From contig JAQTTY010000001.1 of NCBI GenBank assembly GCA_028710525.1, positions 213,955-277,954 of the forward strand: a stretch of DNA of 64,000 nucleotides, written 5' to 3'. This stretch comes from Gallionella sp. (GTDB lineage Bacteria > Pseudomonadota > Gammaproteobacteria > Burkholderiales > Gallionellaceae). Of this stretch, positions 55,501-64,000 are shown one piece after another (the stretch's first letter is position 1; each line of letters starts with the position of its first letter). A program made the position numbers and the translations under genes. The notes below the pieces were generated by a model. The model saw nothing but the letters and a program-made list of their open reading frames with translations, did not search any database and was not told the DNA's origin.

Positions 55501-56372
55501 GCTGAACCCTTTAACTCGGCGAGTAGTTTCAACTTGGCCTTGGGCGCGGCGGGGGCGAATGCATGCGGGTCCAAGCCACTGAGTTGCACGTTGAGTGACT
55601 GTAAAGGCACTAGCGAAAAGGGCGCGATGTGTGCCTGAGCTGTACCGTCTAATGCTGCACCTTCTCCTCGGGCGGCGATGTCTAAGCTGCTCAGGTCACC
55701 ATTGGCAACAGCGATGATATGGGCTTGGTCATCGAAGCTCGCCAACTCATCTATGCCGGACAGATCGGCCTGTGCCTGAAGTTGGAAGGGGCGTGTGGAC
55801 TGCATCACCCCTGAGGCGCTCAATTGACCGAAGTCGGAGCGCACTTGCAATTGATGCACCTCGTAGCGCGCGCCGTCACTGCTCAGAATCGCGTCTATTT
55901 CTCGTGCAGAAAAATAAGGAGCGTTGCTGCCCGCTTTGATCAGATTTAGCTCACCAAGATGCAGGCCAGAGACTGCAAGCTTAATAGGCAAGCTAAGATC
56001 TTGCGGCAAAGGCGTTGCGGTATTGCTGCTGGGGGCTGTGATGGAAAGTTTGGCGGCACTTAACTTGCTCACAGTCAAACGGCCCTGCAGCAAATCGACA
56101 AGATGCCAGTTCAGTTGTACATCCTGCAAAGCGATATGGGTCTCGCCGCTCTGTACCTTAAGACTTTGCAACTGTAGTGGGCCTATCAAGCGGCCTTGCA
56201 AGCCCTGATACTCCAGCTTTACCGGTAGCCCTTGAGCGACAGCCGCAACCAACCATTGCAGTCCAGTGTTACTGGTCAACAGCCATGTGCAGGAGGTCAT
56301 CACGATCACGGTGACGAGCAGCACCAATTTGGGCCAATGCTGGAAGCGAGGTTGGCGCAGTAGGACGTTCAT
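52527..56372 (-). CDS. tamB: TamB, translocation and assembly module inner-membrane protein
   Basis: 1281 residues, within the usual range. An N-terminal membrane helix (LVLLVTVIVMTSCTWLL) anchors a very long beta-rich body of AsmA/TamB type, and a C-terminal DUF490 domain ends in a beta-strand (VDVTYSFRF) that fits interaction with an outer-membrane barrel. It works with TamA to insert outer-membrane proteins and may conduct phospholipid between membranes. The ATG overlaps the tamA stop by one base (TGATG), so translation is coupled. Confidence 0.94.
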   Translation of the reverse strand: MNVLLRQPRFQHWPKLVLLVTVIVMTSCTWLLTSNTGLQWLVAAVAQGLPVKLEYQGLQGRLIGPLQLQSLKVQSGETHIALQDVQLNWHLVDLLQGRLTVSKLSAAKLSITAPSSNTATPLPQDLSLPIKLAVSGLHLGELNLIKAGSNAPYFSAREIDAILSSDGARYEVHQLQVRSDFGQLSASGVMQSTRPFQLQAQADLSGIDELASFDDQAHIIAVANGDLSSLDIAARGEGAALDGTAQAHIAPFSLVPLQSLNVQLSGLDPHAFAPAAPKAKLKLLAELKGSATELLAGKVQLHNDTPATVDQGGLPVLDASTQLHVTADALRCEALLIKLPGAATISGNLGWKLGKGLADLRVTGLDPSALDSRLRSAHLSGALKLSGNENAQQASINLSDTTLQLSGDLQISGNKLTLQQLRLASAQAELSGSGELQLDGLQSYSLNGRLHHFDIAAFLPHAPHSELNATVTLSGALQPQASGTLDLTMDNSHIAQQAVQGKGHIVYNDKGQGTGDVLFKIGDNQLNLKGGYGKAGDILYLDLLAPALSQLGTGYGGALQFHASFAGNLSKPDATLQADLQQLSLPNSYHWENLSATASLHDEAVELHLQAGELSDSARILLQSAQLDVHGAVHEHELQLQAKLAGDDKLMLHAKGDWQTPALWQGALTALETSGRLNARLLHDTPLNITRTHIDMGAADFSLAGGSLSIDTLDWTPKLWRSSGKFSDIGLRMGKLADGTAPDLTALRLGGAWNVQAGAQLTGDIDIHRERGDLVLPSSPPTALGLDILRFNAHAVPGKLSAELVASGTRLGELQAQFNTTQTPRNGRWQIPENAALSGHMHVAATDLSWIGPVVDSELKTGGHFTLDADLAGTLGAPRLLGKLQGEELSFAWLDQGVRLEQGRLNASFDRQTLHLEELVFMAPHDAPPDDTLLTGVPINSGAGALHATGNIDLNGTDSDLEISAFQVPLTQRKDRWIIVSGSGHARLKDEALSLSGNITTDAGLIRPVGGNRPQLSEDIVLVGRPNPKRQNMNISVDATLDLGEHFYLRASGLEARLVGKLSAQQSPGQALRVTGAISTRDASFDAYGQSLTVERGIVNFNGPIYDPGLNILALRKGLTVEAGVTVTGTALHPVVKLVSTPTVPDTEKLSWIVLGRAPDTTGTDLSLLLAAAEGVMGSGSSGGVTGQLKRTMGIDQLTVKTSTSTTGATTQSTTANDPLSNQIAVVGKRLSGRAYLSYEQGVTAAVGVTKLTYKLSQRVNIITQAGFENAIDVTYSFRFE

Positions 56373-58195
56373 CAGAACACCACCGCGATAGAGAAGTGGA
56401 CGTGCATGGACTTGGTCTTTTGGTTCTGTGCCACATCCAACGCCAAGGGGCCAGCCGGACTGCGCCAGCGCAAGCCTAGGCCGTAACCAGTGGACACATA
56501 TAAGGCCTTCATATTCTCTGCCGCGCCGCCTGTGTCAGCGAATACCGCCGTGCCCCAGTCGCCACCGAACCAATGTGTATATTCGATACTGCCGGTGACC
56601 AGTGCGCGTCCACCCACTATCGCTGCACCTTCTTGTACGCCCAGAACTTGGTAACCATAGCCGCGGACTGATTGTGCACCACCGGCACGGAACAGATATT
56701 CCTGAGGGATGCCCAGTCGTGAGGTGGCCGAGGTATAGCCGCCTTCGCCGCGTATCGATATCACATCGGCCTCCCCCACTGGGAACCAGAACTGCTGACG
56801 CACATAGCTGCGCACGAAATCCTTGTCTGATAGAACCTTCTGGCTGCCCCCCCCTATGCGTATCTCGGTAGTGTTTCCAGAGCGAGGGTAGAGCAGATCG
56901 TCTATGGCGCGTCTATGCCATTGCCAATCGAGTACGAATGCTTGAGTGACCTGGCGGATACCGCCGTCTGGTTTGCGATGTTCCTGCTGGAAGTTCATCC
57001 CTACGCGTTGTTCGATCTGTCCCACAGTACGCGAGCGCGTCAGACTCAACTTGTCGCGCGCAGTAAGTAGGCCAGAGATGTGCGTGGATTCACCCACCGC
57101 GCCCAGTGACAACACAGAGCCATCTTGGTACGGGGAGGTGTCTACGGTGGAGGAGATGGTCTGGCGGTTCTGCTCCAGGCGCAGATTGTTGTTGAGGTTG
57201 AGTGCGCGGTTAAAGAAATTATGGTTCTGGTAATTGATCTCGCCGCGTCCGCCATAGTTATCACTGTAACCTAGGCCTAGAGTCACTTGGCGTGGCTTCA
57301 TTTCAACGATGGTGACTTTTACCGGTGCAGCCTCATGATTAGTCTCGTCGGGTGCCAGATCGACGATCACAGAACTGAATTGCGGCATGTTCTGCAAGCG
57401 TGTCTGCAAGGACAATAACTGGTCTCGACGATAGGTGTCGCCGGGATGGAAGCGCATCTGCCGGCTAATCAGATCTTGGTCATAGCGGGAAAGTCCGTTC
57501 ACTTGCAATTTGCCGAAGCGATAGGCGCGACCGGAATCGATGACAATCTTTAAGTTGGCGCTGGCGGTTTTTACATCCACCTGTGCTTCACTTTGTTGCA
57601 GCTGCGGAAAGGCGTAGTCGGTGCTGCCTACGTTGGCCATCAAGGCGGTCTTTGCGCTTTCCCAATCGCCGGAACGGAACGGTGAGCCGATTGGCATATG
57701 CCATTCTGACAACAGTTTGGCGCGGCGCGTGGCCTGTACAGCCCCCTCATCTGCAAGTTCGCCCGTAAAACTGATGTCTACCGCGCGTACCAAAGTACGC
57801 GGACCGGTCTCTACTTTTAATAGCTGACTGCCATCTAAGCGCGGCGGCTGCAGGGTCAGTTTAGGGGTGAAATAGCCTTCAGTCGCGAGTAGCTCACCGA
57901 TCTCGCGTTCTGCACGACGCAGAAAGGTCGCCTGTTCGTTCTCGTTGCCGAGTGCTTGGTCGGGGAGATCGAAATAATTATCTAGCAACGCTTTGATACT
58001 GTCGGGTGCACTCAGGGTAACTGGACGGGAGCTCTGTGGCACGACGAGCGTCTGCGCGACTGCGGTGGGTGCGGTCGCCAGTAAAACTAGCAGCATCATT
58101 GACGATGTGATGCACATGCGTAGGAGTTGGGGGATATGGAAGTCAGTCACTCTGAGCGATGTTCGTTTGGTCCGTTCTAACTTACTCAAGTTCAA
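56372..58195 (-). CDS. tamA: TamA, Omp85-family outer-membrane protein
   Basis: Up to 607 residues; the start is uncertain. TTG 58195 gives the longest form, and an ATG at 58117 gives MCITSSMMLLVLLATAPTAVAQ, a clean signal peptide, which I favour. Three POTRA domains follow (about 45-290 of the long form), then a 16-strand barrel with the lid-loop motif VRGY in AQSVRGYGYQVLG. Omp85 fold. It is upstream of tamB as in most proteobacteria. Confidence 0.93.
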   Translation of the reverse strand: MNLSKLERTKRTSLRVTDFHIPQLLRMCITSSMMLLVLLATAPTAVAQTLVVPQSSRPVTLSAPDSIKALLDNYFDLPDQALGNENEQATFLRRAEREIGELLATEGYFTPKLTLQPPRLDGSQLLKVETGPRTLVRAVDISFTGELADEGAVQATRRAKLLSEWHMPIGSPFRSGDWESAKTALMANVGSTDYAFPQLQQSEAQVDVKTASANLKIVIDSGRAYRFGKLQVNGLSRYDQDLISRQMRFHPGDTYRRDQLLSLQTRLQNMPQFSSVIVDLAPDETNHEAAPVKVTIVEMKPRQVTLGLGYSDNYGGRGEINYQNHNFFNRALNLNNNLRLEQNRQTISSTVDTSPYQDGSVLSLGAVGESTHISGLLTARDKLSLTRSRTVGQIEQRVGMNFQQEHRKPDGGIRQVTQAFVLDWQWHRRAIDDLLYPRSGNTTEIRIGGGSQKVLSDKDFVRSYVRQQFWFPVGEADVISIRGEGGYTSATSRLGIPQEYLFRAGGAQSVRGYGYQVLGVQEGAAIVGGRALVTGSIEYTHWFGGDWGTAVFADTGGAAENMKALYVSTGYGLGLRWRSPAGPLALDVAQNQKTKSMHVHFSIAVVF

Positions 58196-58337
58196 GGATG
58201 ATACGGTGTGTACTCCGGCATTTTCGCACTTAGTCGCGCATATCGGAACTGCTATCGCGCATGAAATATGGTGTGTGTCGTGTAACTCTGTTAGTTTGAG
58301 GGCTGCTTATGCATAGCACGCACACAAGGAGAGCGAT

Positions 58338-58631
58338 ATGTTGATCACATTTACTACCGATGCCCACACCAATAACGTGATGATGTTTGGTGATGTGGCA
58401 CAGACGATGTTGAAGATGATGGGGCATAGCGGCACCGTGCCAGGCGCGATACTCGCTGCCGACGTGCCTGCGGTACGCGACCATCTAGCTGCATCGATAG
58501 AGGCAGAGAAGCAGTTGCATCAAGAGACTGACAAGGAAGGCAAGCACGTCAGCATGGCGCATCGTGCTCTGCCGCTGCTGGAATTGTTGACGGCGGCGGC
58601 TAAAGAAGATTGCAATGTGATGTGGCGCTGA
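58338..58631 (+). CDS. DUF1840 family protein
   Basis: 97 residues. The start MLITFTTDA...NNVMMFGDVAQTMLKMMG is the family hallmark; the C-terminus is helical (ALPLLELLTAAAKEDCNVMW). Soluble, small, found mainly in Betaproteobacteria, with unknown function. AAGGAGAG precedes the ATG. The 142-bp gap before it holds no other gene. Confidence 0.85.
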   Translation: MLITFTTDAHTNNVMMFGDVAQTMLKMMGHSGTVPGAILAADVPAVRDHLAASIEAEKQLHQETDKEGKHVSMAHRALPLLELLTAAAKEDCNVMWR

Positions 58632-58699
58632 TGCTTGCGATCTCTTTGCTGGCCGTACTCGGTTTCTGGTTCGTATCTACTCAGATCGAATTTATGTGA
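58631..58699 (+). CDS. Possible 22-residue membrane peptide coupled to DUF1840 gene
   Basis: An ATG overlapping the DUF1840 stop (TGATG) opens 22 codons, MLAISLLAVLGFWFVSTQIEFM, a single hydrophobic helix, ending in TGA at 58697-58699. The overlap type is that of coupled genes. It is too short to be sure; it could be chance. Confidence 0.25.
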   Translation: MLAISLLAVLGFWFVSTQIEFM

Positions 58700-58703
58700 T
58701 CCT

Positions 58704-59099
58704 TTAGATTGAGATATAGGCGATCACCCAATAGCGGGCGAATTTCCCTAGCGCCATAAACAGCGCGGCCTGCCACCAACTTAGCCGCAACCACCCAGCC
58801 GCGAGGCATAGCGCATCGCCCAGCAAGGGCGTCCATGCTAGCAATAATGCGGGCGTGCCGTAGTGTCTGACCTTGTCTACGTGCTTCAGTGTCTGTGTCT
58901 GCGGCAATAACCAACCCATGCCGAAACTGATCATGCCGCCTAGCGTGTTGCCCAGTGTGGCGACCAAGAGTGCCAGCCACAGCGATTCTGGATAGGCCTT
59001 GAGTACCGCGAACAGCACGGCCTCTGAGCCGCCGGGCAGCAGCGTCGCGCCGAGCAGGCTGCTGGTGAATAGGGATAAGAGGCTGGCAGTTGCTGTCAC
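58704..59099 (-). CDS. YqaA/SNARE-associated (DedA-like) membrane protein
   Basis: 131 residues, four hydrophobic segments. Landmarks: LLGATLLPGGSEAVLFAVLKAYP, ATLGNTLGGMISFGMG, and YGTPALLLAWTPLLGDALCLAAGWLRLSWWQAALFMALGKFARYWVI. The GD before the third helix and the re-entrant-like PGGSE loop match the YqaA branch of DedA-like proteins. Inner membrane; the lipid-related role of DedA relatives is only suggestive here. Confidence 0.88.
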   Translation of the reverse strand: MTATASLLSLFTSSLLGATLLPGGSEAVLFAVLKAYPESLWLALLVATLGNTLGGMISFGMGWLLPQTQTLKHVDKVRHYGTPALLLAWTPLLGDALCLAAGWLRLSWWQAALFMALGKFARYWVIAYISI

Positions 59100-59111
59100 A
59101 CTAAGACGGCC

Positions 59112-59231
59112 GTCATGCCCGCGTAGGCGGGAATCCAGCTCAAAGAAAAACCTCCCGCGTCGCGGGACAAAACAGTTGTTTCGCTACGCGGATTTTGCAT
59201 TTTGCTGGATTCCCGCCTGCGCGGGCATGAC
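59112..59231. mobile_element. 120-bp MITE-like element with 28-bp terminal inverted repeats
   Basis: The left end GTCATGCCCGCGTAGGCGGG AATCCAGC (59112-59139) and the right end (59204-59231) are exact inverse complements except one base. Each end also folds on itself (CCCGCxxAGGCGGG). The 64-bp middle contains CTCCCGCGTCGCGGGA, a further palindrome, and codes for nothing. It lies between the DUF4197 and YqaA genes. No clear target duplication is visible. Confidence 0.75.
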
Positions 59232-59243
59232 GCATACGGAGGT

Positions 59244-60014
59244 TTAGAACTTGATCGCGGAGAATACCTTCTTCACTAGGCTGCTGGTGGCTTCCAGCGG
59301 ATTGGCGCGTATCGACTTCTCTTGTTCTGCCATCATCACGAATAGACCATCCAAAGCTTTCTGTGTGACATAGCTTTCTAGGTTGGCGTTCTTGGGGTCG
59401 ACCAGACCTAGGCGCGCTCCCTTGCTGGCGAACTGGTCGTATTTCTGAGCCAGTTGCACTTTCTGCATCGCGTTCACCACGATGGGATGGAACTTGCCGC
59501 TCAACGACGTCTCGGTATTCTTGCGAAAATACTGCGTGGCGGAATCGTCGCCGCCCATCAGGATGTTCTTGGCATCGGTTACGCTCATGTTCTTCACCGC
59601 ACTCACCAGCAAGGTACGCGCCTCCGGTACCGCCGCTTCTGCGGCGCGGTTCATCGATACGTTCAATTCATCCGCGTATTTGCCCATGCCTAAGCGGCGC
59701 AGACCGTTATCCAACTTTTGCAGATTCTCTGGCAGAGGAATGCGTACCTTGGGGTTGCCCAGATAACCGTCGGCCTTAGCCAAACTAGAAACGGCAGTCT
59801 CTACGCCTTGGCCCAGCGCCTGCTTCAAGCTGCTGATCTGATCTTGATTGCTGAAATTGGCCAAAGGGTCTGCAGCAGGCTGCGCGGCAGGTCCAGGCTG
59901 TTGCGCCTTGACTGGCAGTGCTTCATTTAGCTTGCCTTTGAGGTCGTTCAGATTGAAGGCACAGGCAGATGTTGCACACAGGATACCGAGTAAGGCGATA
60001 GTTCTTTTCAACAT
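59244..60014 (-). CDS. Secreted DUF4197 family protein
   Basis: 256 residues. Signal peptide MLKRTIALLGILCATSACA, possibly a lipoprotein (TSAC), then a low-complexity Gln/Pro/Ala linker and a helical DUF4197 domain (VRIPLPENLQKLDNGLRRLGMGKYADEL, MNRAAEAAVPEA, DGLFVMMAEQEKSIRANPL). Periplasmic; the function is unknown. Confidence 0.87.
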   Translation of the reverse strand: MLKRTIALLGILCATSACAFNLNDLKGKLNEALPVKAQQPGPAAQPAADPLANFSNQDQISSLKQALGQGVETAVSSLAKADGYLGNPKVRIPLPENLQKLDNGLRRLGMGKYADELNVSMNRAAEAAVPEARTLLVSAVKNMSVTDAKNILMGGDDSATQYFRKNTETSLSGKFHPIVVNAMQKVQLAQKYDQFASKGARLGLVDPKNANLESYVTQKALDGLFVMMAEQEKSIRANPLEATSSLVKKVFSAIKF

Positions 60015-60055
60015 AACGTTTCCTTTATGTATAACGGAGCGAACTCCTGAGAAAG

Positions 60056-60159
60056 TTCCTTCCCCTAGCGAGGGGGAAGGCCAGGATGGGGGTGAGAATC
60101 ACAGACAAATATCTGCCTTTCTACCCCCACCCTAACCTTCCCCCTGAACGGAGGAGGGA
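60056..60159. repeat. REPIN-like element between lpdA and the DUF4197 gene
   Basis: CCTTCCCCTAGCGAGGGGGAAGG-CCAGGATGGGGG on the left and TCTACCCCCACCCTAACCTTCCCCCTGAACGGAGGAGGG on the right, the same plan as at 38724-38823. Confidence 0.85.
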
Positions 60160-60166
60160 CTAGCGA

Positions 60167-61915
60167 TTACTTTTTGCGTGGCGGCATCAAATCGGTGATG
60201 GTGCCTTCCGCCATCTCGGCAGCGAAACACAAGGTCTCAGACAGAGTAGGGTGGGGATGGATGGTCAGACCGATATCTTCCATGTCCGCGCCCATTTCTA
60301 ATGCCAATACTGCTTCAGCGATCAACTCGCCCGCGTTCACACCGACGATGCCTGCGCCCAAGATGCGGCGAGTCTTAGGGTCGAGCAAGACCTTGGTCAT
60401 GCCTTCTTCGCGCGCTACGGAAAGCGCGCGACCTGAAGCTGCCCAAGGGAAAGCGCCCTTCTCGTAAGCGATGCCCTGTGCTTTGGCTTGGGTTTCGGTC
60501 AGACCCATCCAGGCGATTTCAGGATCGGTGTAAGCGACCGAAGGAATCGTCAGTGGTTCAAAGAACGCCTTGTGACCGGAGATGTTTTCGGCAGCAACCT
60601 TACCTTCGTGTACTGCTTTATGCGCCAGCATCGGGTCACCGACGATGTCGCCGATAGCGTAGATGTTAGTGACGTTGGTGCGCTGTTGCTTATCAACTGG
60701 GATAAAGCCGCGCTCGTTCACGATAAGACCCGCTGCCTCTGCGCCGATCTCTCTACCGTTAGGACGGCGACCGACTGCCATCAGTACGCGGTCATACAGT
60801 TGCGGTTCGGCAGGGGCTTGCTCGCCTTCGAAGGTGACCAGCAGGCCTTCTTTTTTAGCTTCGATCTTGGTGACCTTAGTCTTGAGCATGATCGCTTCAT
60901 AACGCTTGGCGATACGAGTGTGCAGCGGCTTGACCATGTCCTTGTCCGCGCCAGGCATCAGTTGGTCCATCAATTCCACAACGGAGATTTTGCTACCCAG
61001 TGAGTCGTATACGGTCGCCATTTCCAGGCCGATGATGCCGCCGCCGATGACTAGCATGCGCTTGGGTACATCCTTCAATGCCAATGCGCCGGTCGAATCG
61101 ATGATGCGCTCGTCGTCGTAAGGGAAGCCGGGGATACGTGCCACGCTGCTACCTGCTGCCACGATACAGTTATCAAAGGTGATGACCTTTACGCCTTCCG
61201 CAGTTTGCACGGAGAGTGAGTTGGGTGAAGTGAACTTGGCTGTACCGCGCACTACCTGCACCTTGCGTTGTTTAGCCAGCGCGCCCAAGCCACCGGTGAG
61301 TTTAGTGATGACGCTTTCTTTCCAAGTACGGATGGCATCGATATCGATCTTGGGTTTAGCGAAAGTCACACCGTGATGCGAGACTTCTTCAGCTTCTGAG
61401 ATGACTTTGGCTACATGCAGTAAAGCTTTAGAAGGGATGCAGCCTACGTTCAAGCACACACCGCCCAAACTAGCGTGCTTCTCGATCAGTAGCACTTGCT
61501 TACCCATATCGGCCGCGCGGAATGCGGCGGTGTAGCCGCCAGGGCCTGCGCCCAATACCACGACTTCAGCGTGCAGATCACCCTGCGCAAGCGCAGCATT
61601 CGCTTTAGGTGCAACAGCTGGTGCTGCGGGTGCGGCTGGAGCAGCCACTTGCGCGGGGGCCGCGCTGGCGCCGGCGGCAACTTCCATGATCACGATCAAT
61701 GAGCCTTCTGAGACCTTATCGCCCACTTTGACTTTAACTTCCTTGATCACGCCAGCTTTAGGCGCTGGCACTTCCATCGCGGCCTTATCGGTCTCTAGTG
61801 TGAGCAAGGATTGTTCTGCCGTCACGGTGTCGCCGGCTTTGACGAACAGCTCGATGACTGCAACGTCTTTGAAATCGCCGATGGCGGGGACTTTAACTTC
61901 TATGCTTGAGCTCAT
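60167..61915 (-). CDS. lpdA: Dihydrolipoamide dehydrogenase with N-terminal lipoyl domain
   Basis: 582 residues: a lipoyl domain (1-77, lipoyl Lys44 in ETDKAAME), an Ala/Pro-rich linker (80-112) and the flavoprotein reductase (about 115-582). The redox disulfide is in [13 protein letters not shown], the FAD motif in VLGAGPGGY, the NAD motif in [10 protein letters not shown], and the C-terminal HPHPTLSE holds the active His-Glu pair. It is the E3 of the pyruvate dehydrogenase type. Partners aceE and aceF are not adjacent here, and proA lies upstream. Confidence 0.95.
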   Translation of the reverse strand: MSSSIEVKVPAIGDFKDVAVIELFVKAGDTVTAEQSLLTLETDKAAMEVPAPKAGVIKEVKVKVGDKVSEGSLIVIMEVAAGASAAPAQVAAPAAPAAPAVAPKANAALAQGDLHAEVVVLGAGPGGYTAAFRAADMGKQVLLIEKHASLGGVCLNVGCIPSKALLHVAKVISEAEEVSHHGVTFAKPKIDIDAIRTWKESVITKLTGGLGALAKQRKVQVVRGTAKFTSPNSLSVQTAEGVKVITFDNCIVAAGSSVARIPGFPYDDERIIDSTGALALKDVPKRMLVIGGGIIGLEMATVYDSLGSKISVVELMDQLMPGADKDMVKPLHTRIAKRYEAIMLKTKVTKIEAKKEGLLVTFEGEQAPAEPQLYDRVLMAVGRRPNGREIGAEAAGLIVNERGFIPVDKQQRTNVTNIYAIGDIVGDPMLAHKAVHEGKVAAENISGHKAFFEPLTIPSVAYTDPEIAWMGLTETQAKAQGIAYEKGAFPWAASGRALSVAREEGMTKVLLDPKTRRILGAGIVGVNAGELIAEAVLALEMGADMEDIGLTIHPHPTLSETLCFAAEMAEGTITDLMPPRKK

Positions 61916-61943
61916 TTATATCTCCAGTGGTGTTCTGATTAAA

Positions 61944-62044
61944 TTCCCTCCACCTTTAAGGGGGAGGGTCAGGGTGGGGGTAAAAACGATGTTGCTCATA
62001 CGTTCTACCCCCATCCTAGCCTTCCCCCTGTGAGGGGGCAGGAA
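61944..62044. repeat. REPIN-like element between proA and lpdA
   Basis: CCCTCCACCTTTAAGGGGGAGGG and CCTTCCCCCTGTGAGGGGGCAGG in inverted order with GTGGGGGTAAAAA...TTCTACCCCCATCCTAG arms. Same family as the copies above. Confidence 0.85.
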
Positions 62045-62051
62045 TGTTTAG

Positions 62052-63311
62052 TTATGTTCTGATCTGTCCGTTGCCCAACACGATGTATTTCTGCGAGGTC
62101 AGTCCTTCTAGTCCTACCGGCCCACGCGCATGGATCTTGTCAGTCGAGATGCCGATCTCCGCACCCAAGCCATATTCGAAGCCGTCGGCGAAACGTGTCG
62201 AGGCATTCACCATCACGCTACTGGAATCGACTTCGCGCAGGAAGCGCATTGCCTTGCTGTAGTTCTCGGTGACGATGCTGTCAGTGTGTTGTGAACCGTA
62301 CTTGGCGATATGCACCAGTGCCGCATTCAGATCGTCCACCACGCGTATGCTCAGAATCGCGGCGAGGTATTCGGTCTCCCAGTCTTCCTCGGTCGCCGCC
62401 GCCATTTGTGCGACCAACTTGCGTGCCGCGTCGTCGCCGCGCAGCTCCACGCCCTTGTCCAGATAGATCCTGCACAACGCTGGCAACACTTGCGCCGCGA
62501 CCTTGGCATTTACCAATAGCGTCTCCATCGCGTTGCACACGCCGTAGCGATGCGTCTTGGCGTTGTCCGCGATGCGTATCGCCTTGGCGATATCCGCCTC
62601 GTCATCGATATATACATGACATACGCCGTGCAGATGCTTGATGACAGGGATGCGTGCCTCGTTGCTGATGCGCTCGATCAGTCCCTTACCGCCACGCGGC
62701 ACGATTACATCCACATAATCTTTCATGGTGATGAGTTCGCCCACCGCAGCACGGTCGGTGGTATTGATCACTTGCACCGCATCTGCTGGTAAGCCTGCGG
62801 CTTTGAGTCCGGCATGCACGCAAGCAGCGATGGCTTGATTGGAATGAATGGCTTCTGAACCACCGCGCAAGATACAAGCGTTGCCGGATTTCAAACACAA
62901 GCCAGCAGCATCTGCAGTCACATTGGGACGCGATTCATAGATGATGCCGATCACGCCCAAGGGCACGCGCATCTTGCCTACCTGTATGCCGGAAGGGCGG
63001 AAGCTCAGGTCAGTGATCGCACCGATCTGGTCGGGCAGGGTGGCAATTTGTTGCAAACCTTCGGCCATGCCGCGCACGGTCTTATCGGTCAGGGTCAGTC
63101 TGTCAACAGATGCGGCATCCAGACCATTCGCCTTGGCAGCTGCCACGTCTTTAGCGTTCTCGCTAATGAGCTGAACGCTGTTGCTCAAGATGGCGTCCGC
63201 GATGGCCAATAATGCGCGATTCTTGGTGGCGGTATCGGCCATCGCCATGTGGCGCGCGGCGGCGCGTGCCGCGATGCCGACTTCACGCATATAGGTTTTG
63301 ACGTTGTTCAT
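62052..63311 (-). CDS. proA: Gamma-glutamyl phosphate reductase
   Basis: 419 residues from ATG 63311 ([12 protein letters not shown]); the frame is open to 63392 but that part is non-family. It reduces glutamyl phosphate to glutamate semialdehyde in proline synthesis. The catalytic Cys is in [12 protein letters not shown]; other landmarks are [48 protein letters not shown] and [17 protein letters not shown]. proB is not adjacent. Confidence 0.95.
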   Translation of the reverse strand: MNNVKTYMREVGIAARAAARHMAMADTATKNRALLAIADAILSNSVQLISENAKDVAAAKANGLDAASVDRLTLTDKTVRGMAEGLQQIATLPDQIGAITDLSFRPSGIQVGKMRVPLGVIGIIYESRPNVTADAAGLCLKSGNACILRGGSEAIHSNQAIAACVHAGLKAAGLPADAVQVINTTDRAAVGELITMKDYVDVIVPRGGKGLIERISNEARIPVIKHLHGVCHVYIDDEADIAKAIRIADNAKTHRYGVCNAMETLLVNAKVAAQVLPALCRIYLDKGVELRGDDAARKLVAQMAAATEEDWETEYLAAILSIRVVDDLNAALVHIAKYGSQHTDSIVTENYSKAMRFLREVDSSSVMVNASTRFADGFEYGLGAEIGISTDKIHARGPVGLEGLTSQKYIVLGNGQIRT

Positions 63312-63391
63312 GTCGTGTGCTGTGTTTTGCAAAGGGCGCATTTTACCCCAAGTGCTAGAATGCGCGCCTTTGTATAAACGCACGTTCAGCA

Positions 63392-64000
63392 ATGTCAGAC
63401 ATCCTCAATAAGATACTCGCGGTTAAGGCGCAAGAAGTCGCCGCCGCTAAGGCCATCAACCCACCTGCGCTGATGCGCATGGAAGCCGAGCAAGCCGCAC
63501 CTACACGCGATTTCGTCGCCGCGATACAAGACAAGATTGCCGCCGGTCAGCCCGCCGTGATTGCCGAAATCAAGAAAGCCAGCCCCAGCAAGGGCGTGAT
63601 ACGCGAGGATTTTCAGCCCGCTGCGATTGCCGCTAGCTATGCCAATCACGGTGCGGCCTGCTTGTCCGTTTTGACCGACGAGCAATTTTTTCAGGGTAGT
63701 GCGGCTTATCTACAACAGGCGCGTGCCGCCTGCGAGCTACCCGTGTTACGCAAAGACTTCATCGTCGACGAATACCAGATCTATCAGGCGCGCGCCATGG
63801 GTGCGGATGCCATCCTGTTGATCGCTTCAGCCTTATTCTTGGACGAGATGCGTCGCTTCGAGAAGCTTGCGCATAAGTTAGGGATGGCGGTATTGGTCGA
63901 GGTGCATGACGCCATCGAATTGGATGCTGCCCTGCAACTCAGCACGCCATTAATAGGCATCAATAACCGCAATCTTCGTACCTTCGAAGTTAGTCTGCAG
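63392..64000 (+). CDS. trpC: Indole-3-glycerol phosphate synthase (5' part)
   Basis: 203 residues are seen before the window ends. TIM-barrel enzyme of tryptophan synthesis. The start [36 protein letters not shown] with the catalytic Glu and Lys, [27 protein letters not shown] and [12 protein letters not shown] are diagnostic. It diverges from proA (80 bp between starts); no trpD precedes it here. TATAAA at 63373-63378 lies very close to the ATG. Confidence 0.95.
   Translation, partial: MSDILNKILAVKAQEVAAAKAINPPALMRMEAEQAAPTRDFVAAIQDKIAAGQPAVIAEIKKASPSKGVIREDFQPAAIAASYANHGAACLSVLTDEQFFQGSAAYLQQARAACELPVLRKDFIVDEYQIYQARAMGADAILLIASALFLDEMRRFEKLAHKLGMAVLVEVHDAIELDAALQLSTPLIGINNRNLRTFEVSLQ

Overview
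The window looks like chromosome of a betaproteobacterium, most likely in or near the Gallionellaceae/Nitrosomonadales. This placement is an inference from the gene set and order; no rRNA is present. Supporting signs are the block yicC-gmk-rpoZ-spoT beside stp-rph-rdgB-hemW, a BPH-type proteasome homologue (a family named for Betaproteobacteria), a TrmB with the betaproteobacterial motif EVHTPGVG, and moderate GC with short intergenic gaps. No phage, IS transposase, CRISPR array or rRNA was seen. No gene-free stretch exceeds 300 bases.

Layout. 1-527: the 3' end of an Ala/Lys/Pro repeat protein resembling histone H1. 704-12.9 kb: the BPH protease, pabB, the spoT/rpoZ/gmk/yicC operon, the stp-rph-rdgB run, two inserted genes (a periplasmic PEBP protein and a cyclic-nucleotide-binding/degenerate GGDEF protein), hemW, a PsiF-type secreted protein and a GFA-family protein. 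12.9-18.7 kb: trmB-thiG-thiS, corA, tRNA-Gly(CCC) with a clear promoter, an MFS exporter, a small Cys protein and an S4/pseudouridine-synthase-like protein. 18.9-26.4 kb: dnaE and three different cation/proton antiporters in a row. 26.5-32.7 kb: a one-directional run of twelve genes of small-molecule-binding folds (five SRPBCC, three VOC, one cupin, one RibD/DHFR-like, DUF2461, and one frameshifted HhH gene), headed by an ArsR-family regulator.

32.9-41.3 kb is the most interesting part: six genes related to hydrogenase-4/complex I (hyfB, C, E, F, G, I-like), followed by an overlapping spermidine-synthase-like gene. The large subunit lacks all four Ni-binding cysteines, while the small subunit keeps its FeS cysteines. 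This fits the poorly understood Ehr (energy-converting-hydrogenase-related) complexes, not a hydrogenase. No ferredoxin-like subunit is encoded. 41.4-52.3 kb: metG, dcd, a PLP-dependent basic amino-acid decarboxylase, a lone CZB zinc-sensor protein, the operon thyA-folA-chaA-rlhA, and cspA with a promoter and long leader. 52.5-64 kb: tamA-tamB, DUF1840, a YqaA protein, DUF4197, lpdA with its own lipoyl domain, proA and the start of trpC.

A REPIN-like palindromic family (CCTTCCCCC-loop-GGGGGAAGG plus a TAGGATGGGGG arm) occurs at seven places. Three copies lie in frame inside genes (the trmB N-terminus, and interdomain linkers of the hyfG-like gene and metG). One separates hyfC from hyfE and is spanned by a 48-codon reading frame. 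A separate 120-bp element with 28-bp terminal inverted repeats sits at 59112-59231.
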